Under the pieces are notes generated by a model that saw only the letters and a list, made by a program, of their open reading frames with translations, searched no databases and was not told the origin of the DNA. The position numbers and the translations under genes were made by a program. Positions 5,800 to 8,908 of a stretch of 8,908 nucleotides of DNA are shown in pieces (within the stretch, counting starts at the first letter, position 1; each line of letters begins with the position of its first letter). This stretch comes from Spirochaetaceae bacterium (lineage in GTDB: Bacteria > Spirochaetota > Spirochaetia > Treponematales > Breznakiellaceae): contig JAISCK010000207.1 in NCBI GenBank assembly GCA_031265635.1, forward strand, positions 1 through 8,908, written 5' to 3'.

Positions 5800-7932
5800 T
5801 TAAAAATGTTCCAACAAGGTTTTAAGCGAAACCTCAAAAGACTCAAGTTTTTCTTTTGCCCGCTTTACAAAAAAATTGTCCCCGGCCTTTCCCGCCACGG
5901 CGTCCATTTCTTCCTGGTTTCTGTAGGTGATTTTCCTGAACGGATCAAGAAAATCTTTGGCCCTGCTTTCGTATACCTGGTCGCATATCCACCGTTTGGT
6001 AAGCCTGAGCCTGCCGAAGCCGTCTATGAAGGCGGCCCTGTCCGCTGGCGCTCCGCCCTCAAGAAGAGCGAGGAGGGACCATGCGTGGCTGAGTTTGTCA
6101 AGCTCATACAGGTCTACCCAGCGGCTGTACTCATCGTGGATCTCATGCCAGGACGAATACCGGCCTATATCAGACCTCAGCCTGTCAACCCTGAACGCCG
6201 GAACTATCTGCCCGCCCATATTGACCCATTCGCTTACCCGTCCGCTTTCGGCGTTCTTTTCCCTTTCGGCGTCAAGTCTGGCGGCGAGGGCCGCGAATCC
6301 GGCAAAGTCAAGTTCCCCGTGGCAAAAAAGGTATTCGGCAAAGGTATTGAACACATAATAACCGAGCATGCTGTTGTAGGCGTCAAGGGCCTTTGAGGGT
6401 TTGAGTACGGCCTGTTTTCTTTTGTTCCTTTCGAGCCCGCCGACAATGATGCTGTCTTCCTGTTCATGCCTGGGGTTTTCGCGGTCCCGCGCTATCCAGG
6501 CCGAGAGCAGTTCCCGCGCGTTGATGATTTCTTCCGCCGTGTCGGGGGCAAGATAGGCTGTTTCAATATATTGAATTTTCTTTTTGCGCCTGTCCCTGTC
6601 CTTTGCCTTCCAGGCGTTCCGTTCCAGGGCGTACATATTGTACATCCAGAAATAAGCGGGCATGACCTCGACCCGGTCATATTTGACATTGTGATTTACC
6701 AGGGAGAAGGGGAGGGGAATGTTCATCTCATAGGGGTAGTCGCCCTTGCTTATCAGCACAAAGCTGGCAAAGCGGCTTGAGTGTTTGAGGGTTACGGAGA
6801 GGCCCGGCCAGAAACCCCTGCCCGCCCGGATTTCCCCGTCATTGGCGCGGCTGTTGTGGTTTGACCCTATGGTGGCTCCGGCGGCCATATTGGATAAGCC
6901 CTGGATGAGGCCGGCGACAAGGAAGGAGTTGTTGTGATGCTGCTCGTGAACGGGGAATATGAGGTTGTTGAGAATCTCACAGCACGAAACCGTGGAATTG
7001 TCCCCCAGCACCGAATGGATGAGCCGTGCCCCGTATTTGAGGCTGGAATTTCTTCCCATGACAAAACGCACTGCCTTGACGCCGTAAAAAATATGGCAGC
7101 CGAAACCTATGATGCCGTTTACCAGTTCCACCCCTTCGCCTATTTGGGAAGCCTCGTCCTCCGACGAATGTATGGTGAGGTTTTTCAGCTTGTTGGCGCC
7201 CTTTATATACGCATAGTCCCCTATGGCGCAGTCCTTGATTATGCGGCAGCTTTTGATGACGGCGCAGTTTCCCGCCGTGCCGTATCTGCCCCTGGGGCCG
7301 CCGTATTGTTTTTGGGTCAGGTCTTTAAGGGCTTCCACAAGTCTCCTGTCGTCCCGAAAAGCCGCCCAGAGAAAGGCGTCGGCGCATATCATGCCGTCAA
7401 AGGGCAGTATGGACCTTCCGCCCGCCTCGTTCATCACATCAATCCAGACGCGGACCTCTTCGTCTTCGCCCGGCATCAACACGCCGTTGCCGAATTTGGA
7501 GTGGTTTGTGGTCTGCATCTCGTCAATGCCGGAGAGTATCACCCGGTCCCCTATGATGTAATGGGAAAGATAGGAGCAGTCGTATATCGCGCAGTTCGCC
7601 CCTATATCGGACGAAATGATCATGCTGTTCCGTATTCCCGAAGGAAGGGCGAAATCGTGACGCTGTATAACGGTATGTTCAAGGGGGCCGAGGCGTACCA
7701 GGCCGTAGAAGACAGAATTGCGTATCAGCCGGGGATCAAAGGGATCGGCCACAAGGAAATCATTCCAGTCAGGCGCGTAATTGCCGTTTTCGGCGAGCGC
7801 GGCCTTTTCCCCGGCGCTGAGCGCCCTCCAGGGACGGACAGGCGCTTCTTCATTGCGGAGATAAAATTCATCTTTTCCTGAGGGAAGAAATTCACTGGGT
7901 ATAAAGCCGTAGCCGAAACCGTTTTCGGTCAT
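5800..7932 (-). CDS. DUF4954 family protein with left-handed beta-helix-like core
   Basis: A 710-aa protein recognised as DUF4954-type, a family I know from treponemes and Bacteroidetes with no established function. An N-terminal region (1-70) precedes a long stretch (about 70-415) of short, irregular hexapeptide-like turns such as IGDRVILSG, AIGDYAYIKG, IGEGVELVNG, IGFGCHIFYG and VLGDNSTVS, as in sugar-nucleotidyltransferase and acyltransferase beta-helices. An amphipathic insertion interrupts it at about 150-215. A His/Asn-rich stretch (VHEQHHNNSF, 328-337; IGSNHNSRANDGE, 355-367) lies where catalytic loops of hexapeptide transferases would be. The C-terminal 430-710 is mostly helical and highly charged. 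No nucleotidyltransferase signature is seen at the N-terminus. No signal peptide, so cytoplasmic. ATG at 7932 overlaps the TrpR-like stop by 4 nt, giving strong coupling. Function unknown; sugar or acyl transfer is a guess from the fold. Confidence 0.85.
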   Translation of the reverse strand: MTENGFGYGFIPSEFLPSGKDEFYLRNEEAPVRPWRALSAGEKAALAENGNYAPDWNDFLVADPFDPRLIRNSVFYGLVRLGPLEHTVIQRHDFALPSGIRNSMIISSDIGANCAIYDCSYLSHYIIGDRVILSGIDEMQTTNHSKFGNGVLMPGEDEEVRVWIDVMNEAGGRSILPFDGMICADAFLWAAFRDDRRLVEALKDLTQKQYGGPRGRYGTAGNCAVIKSCRIIKDCAIGDYAYIKGANKLKNLTIHSSEDEASQIGEGVELVNGIIGFGCHIFYGVKAVRFVMGRNSSLKYGARLIHSVLGDNSTVSCCEILNNLIFPVHEQHHNNSFLVAGLIQGLSNMAAGATIGSNHNSRANDGEIRAGRGFWPGLSVTLKHSSRFASFVLISKGDYPYEMNIPLPFSLVNHNVKYDRVEVMPAYFWMYNMYALERNAWKAKDRDRRKKKIQYIETAYLAPDTAEEIINARELLSAWIARDRENPRHEQEDSIIVGGLERNKRKQAVLKPSKALDAYNSMLGYYVFNTFAEYLFCHGELDFAGFAALAARLDAEREKNAESGRVSEWVNMGGQIVPAFRVDRLRSDIGRYSSWHEIHDEYSRWVDLYELDKLSHAWSLLALLEGGAPADRAAFIDGFGRLRLTKRWICDQVYESRAKDFLDPFRKITYRNQEEMDAVAGKAGDNFFVKRAKEKLESFEVSLKTLLEHF

Positions 7933-8222
7933 GGCCGCTTTCCCGTCATGTCAAGAATACGGCGGAACGCCGAACCGGTTTTTTTCAGCTCCCGTGAACC
8001 CCTGGTAATCTTGCAGAGCGAAACGCCCAGTTCCCTGGCGATTTCCCGCTGGGGTATTTTTTTGTCCAGGGCCTTTACCAGAGCCCACCGCGCCGCTATA
8101 TCCCTGATTTCGGCGGGAGTCAAAAGGCAGCGGAGAAAGGCTGCGAGGAGAACCGGATCGGAACTCTTTGCCAGAGCCTGTGAAAGCTCGCCGATATTCT
8201 GTTCTACTTCCTGAGTGTTCAT
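7929..8222 (-). CDS. TrpR-family DNA-binding transcriptional regulator
   Basis: From ATG 8222 the product is 97 aa, close to the ~100-aa size of TrpR/YerC-type repressors. An in-frame ATG at 8228 is equally possible, while the open frame further upstream (to 8372) runs over the preceding phosphatase gene and is unlikely. The core matches TrpR: LLTPAEIRDIAARW, then the helix-turn-helix PQREIARELGVSLCKITRGS. By alignment with E. coli TrpR, Thr44, Arg54, Arg84 and Gly85 of the tryptophan pocket are kept, but Asn87 and Ser88 are replaced by Arg and Glu, and one residue is missing in the helix junction before the PQRE segment. DNA binding as a dimer is expected; tryptophan as ligand is uncertain. 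Its stop overlaps the DUF4954 start (ATGA), so that gene is its translationally coupled partner and a possible target along with the operon itself. I give no trpR symbol because ligand and targets are unproved. Confidence 0.82.
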   Translation of the reverse strand: MNTQEVEQNIGELSQALAKSSDPVLLAAFLRCLLTPAEIRDIAARWALVKALDKKIPQREIARELGVSLCKITRGSRELKKTGSAFRRILDMTGKRP

Positions 8223-8234
8223 GCCCATGACACC

Positions 8235-8260
8235 AGTATAGCCCGGAATCCTTGTTTCAA
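8235..8260 (-). promoter_or_regulatory. Weak promoter-like sequence before the TrpR-family gene
   Basis: On the minus strand, TTGAAA (8255-8260) precedes TATACT (8235-8240), a good -10 match, but the spacer is 14 nt, shorter than the usual 16-18. If used, transcription would begin close to the ATG at 8228, giving a nearly leaderless message; consistently, no Shine-Dalgarno is visible before either ATG. GGCTAT occurs twice here (8263-8268 and 8238-8243 on the opposite strand), 25 bp apart, and could be a binding site. Confidence 0.22.
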
Positions 8261-8269
8261 CCATAGCCG

Positions 8270-8908
8270 CTACATGCGTGTCTCTGAGGCAAGCGCGAGG
8301 ATTTCTTCGGGCAGGCTGACTATGCGGCCCGCCCCGGCCTTTTCCAGGACCTCTTGTCCCCTGAAACCCCACGAGACCCCTACGCCGTGGCAGTCCGCCG
8401 CCCTTGCGGTTTCCATGTCAAGCTCCGAATCGCCCGCGAAAATCGTCTGCCTCGGACTGCTGTCAAGCTCAAGCAGTATCTCCCATACGGCCTGGGGATC
8501 GGGCTTCCTCGGTATTCCCTTTCTCTCGCCGAATACCAGGTCAAAAGAACCGGACGGAAAAAGAGTTTGAATAAGCGCAAGGGTAAGGGGATGCAGTTTG
8601 TTGGAAAGCACCGCGGTCTGTATTTTTTTTTGTTTCAGGGAAGCGATGAGTTCGGGGATGCCGGGATAGGGCCTTGAGAAATCAGCGGGGTGTTCACTGT
8701 AATAGGCAAAGGAAGCGTCGTAGAGCTTCTGTACGGTTTCTTCGTCCCGGTTTGCCTGGGGCAGGCAGCGGGTACAGAGATTGCGCCAGCCCCAGCCTAC
8801 CAGGGGGTAAAAGTCGTCTTCCGCGTATCCGGGAAAACCGAGGAGGCCAAGGCCGTGGTTTACCGCCCCGGCTATATCGGCTATGGTATTCACAAGGGTG
8901 CCGTCAAG
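8270..8908 (-). CDS. HAD-superfamily phosphatase, phosphoglycolate phosphatase-like (5' end outside window)
   Basis: The visible 212 codons begin in the middle of motif I: the first residues are LDGTLVNT, the end of the family DxDGTLxDS box. The first Asp therefore lies outside the window, and the GTG at 8893 is an internal Val codon, not the start. A helical cap region follows (about visible residues 15-85). Motif II is AVLSNK, motif III contains the Lys of RKPDP, and motif IV is FAGDSELDMETARAADC. These are all the catalytic parts of the Gph/PGMB-type HAD hydrolases, which remove phosphate from small metabolites such as 2-phosphoglycolate or sugar phosphates. Visible size fits a full protein of about 220 aa, so only a few codons are missing. 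It is the first visible gene of the minus-strand string, 47 nt before the TrpR-family gene. Phosphoglycolate is a family guess; promiscuous sugar-phosphate activity is equally possible. Confidence 0.88.
   Translation of the reverse strand, partial: LDGTLVNTIADIAGAVNHGLGLLGFPGYAEDDFYPLVGWGWRNLCTRCLPQANRDEETVQKLYDASFAYYSEHPADFSRPYPGIPELIASLKQKKIQTAVLSNKLHPLTLALIQTLFPSGSFDLVFGERKGIPRKPDPQAVWEILLELDSSPRQTIFAGDSELDMETARAADCHGVGVSWGFRGQEVLEKAGAGRIVSLPEEILALASETRM
8623..8631 (-). repeat. Nine-base A homopolymer inside the phosphatase gene
   Basis: Nine consecutive A on the coding strand encode the CAA AAA AAA ATA (Gln-Lys-Lys-Ile) junction just before motif II. Such runs can slip in replication or transcription. 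Here a shift would remove motifs II-IV, so slippage would act as an off switch. Confidence 0.6.

Noticed and set aside
5102..5803. 233-codon open frame on the + strand
   Set aside because: Antisense to the MgtC-family gene, whose hallmark motifs are perfect; the + strand product is low-complexity Gly/Lys-rich sequence with no domain.
6934..7881. Long open frame of 315 codons on the + strand
   Set aside because: It lies wholly antisense to the DUF4954 gene, which has coherent family-level sequence. The opposite frame has no recognisable motif and no good ribosome site, so it is a shadow of codon bias.
8223..8372. N-terminal extension of the TrpR-like protein
   Set aside because: The extension is read out of frame through the end of the phosphatase gene, is Arg/Gly/Pro-rich and matches nothing in the TrpR family.
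8891..8893. GTG at 8893 as phosphatase start
   Set aside because: The upstream codons read LDGTL, the HAD motif I, so this GTG is the Val inside the motif and the gene continues beyond the window.

Overview
The window looks like a dense, moderately GC-rich bacterial chromosome segment, most likely from a spirochete of the Treponema group, possibly a gut treponeme. This is inferred from the gene families (a DUF4954-type beta-helix protein, a divergent PRPP synthetase and the C-terminus of a hypothetical family I associate with Bacteroidetes and treponemes) and from a lipoprotein with a relaxed lipobox. No rRNA, tRNA, CRISPR array, IS element or phage gene was seen. It reads as ordinary chromosome with several poorly characterised genes.

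Left part, + strand (1-1078): the 3' end of a hypothetical gene that enters from outside the window, followed 13 nt later by a small predicted lipoprotein with a strong Shine-Dalgarno. A 190-nt gap (1079-1268) then holds several GC-rich inverted repeats, some of which could pair in mutually exclusive ways, plus a hairpin just before the next start codon.

Middle, + strand (1269-5049): a tightly packed three-gene operon encoding a PRPP synthetase-like protein, an FGGY-family sugar kinase of unknown substrate and a diacylglycerol/YegS-type lipid kinase. The genes are joined by two ATGA stop/start overlaps, so translational coupling is expected. All three are phosphoryl or pyrophosphoryl transferases using ATP-type donors. 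Whether they form one pathway is not shown by the sequence.

Right part, - strand (8908 down to 5069): a second compact gene string, read right to left. It comprises a HAD phosphatase (5' end outside the window, cut within motif I), a small TrpR-family DNA-binding protein, a 710-aa DUF4954 protein with a left-handed beta-helix-like core (ATGA overlap with the TrpR gene), and an MgtC/SapB-family membrane protein. It converges on the kinase operon with only 19 nt between stop codons and no evident intrinsic terminator.

The best candidates for undescribed biology are the TrpR-like regulator coupled to the DUF4954 protein, the structured leader before the PRPP synthetase gene, and the divergent PRPP synthetase/sugar kinase/lipid kinase operon. 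None amounts to a demonstrated new system on sequence alone.
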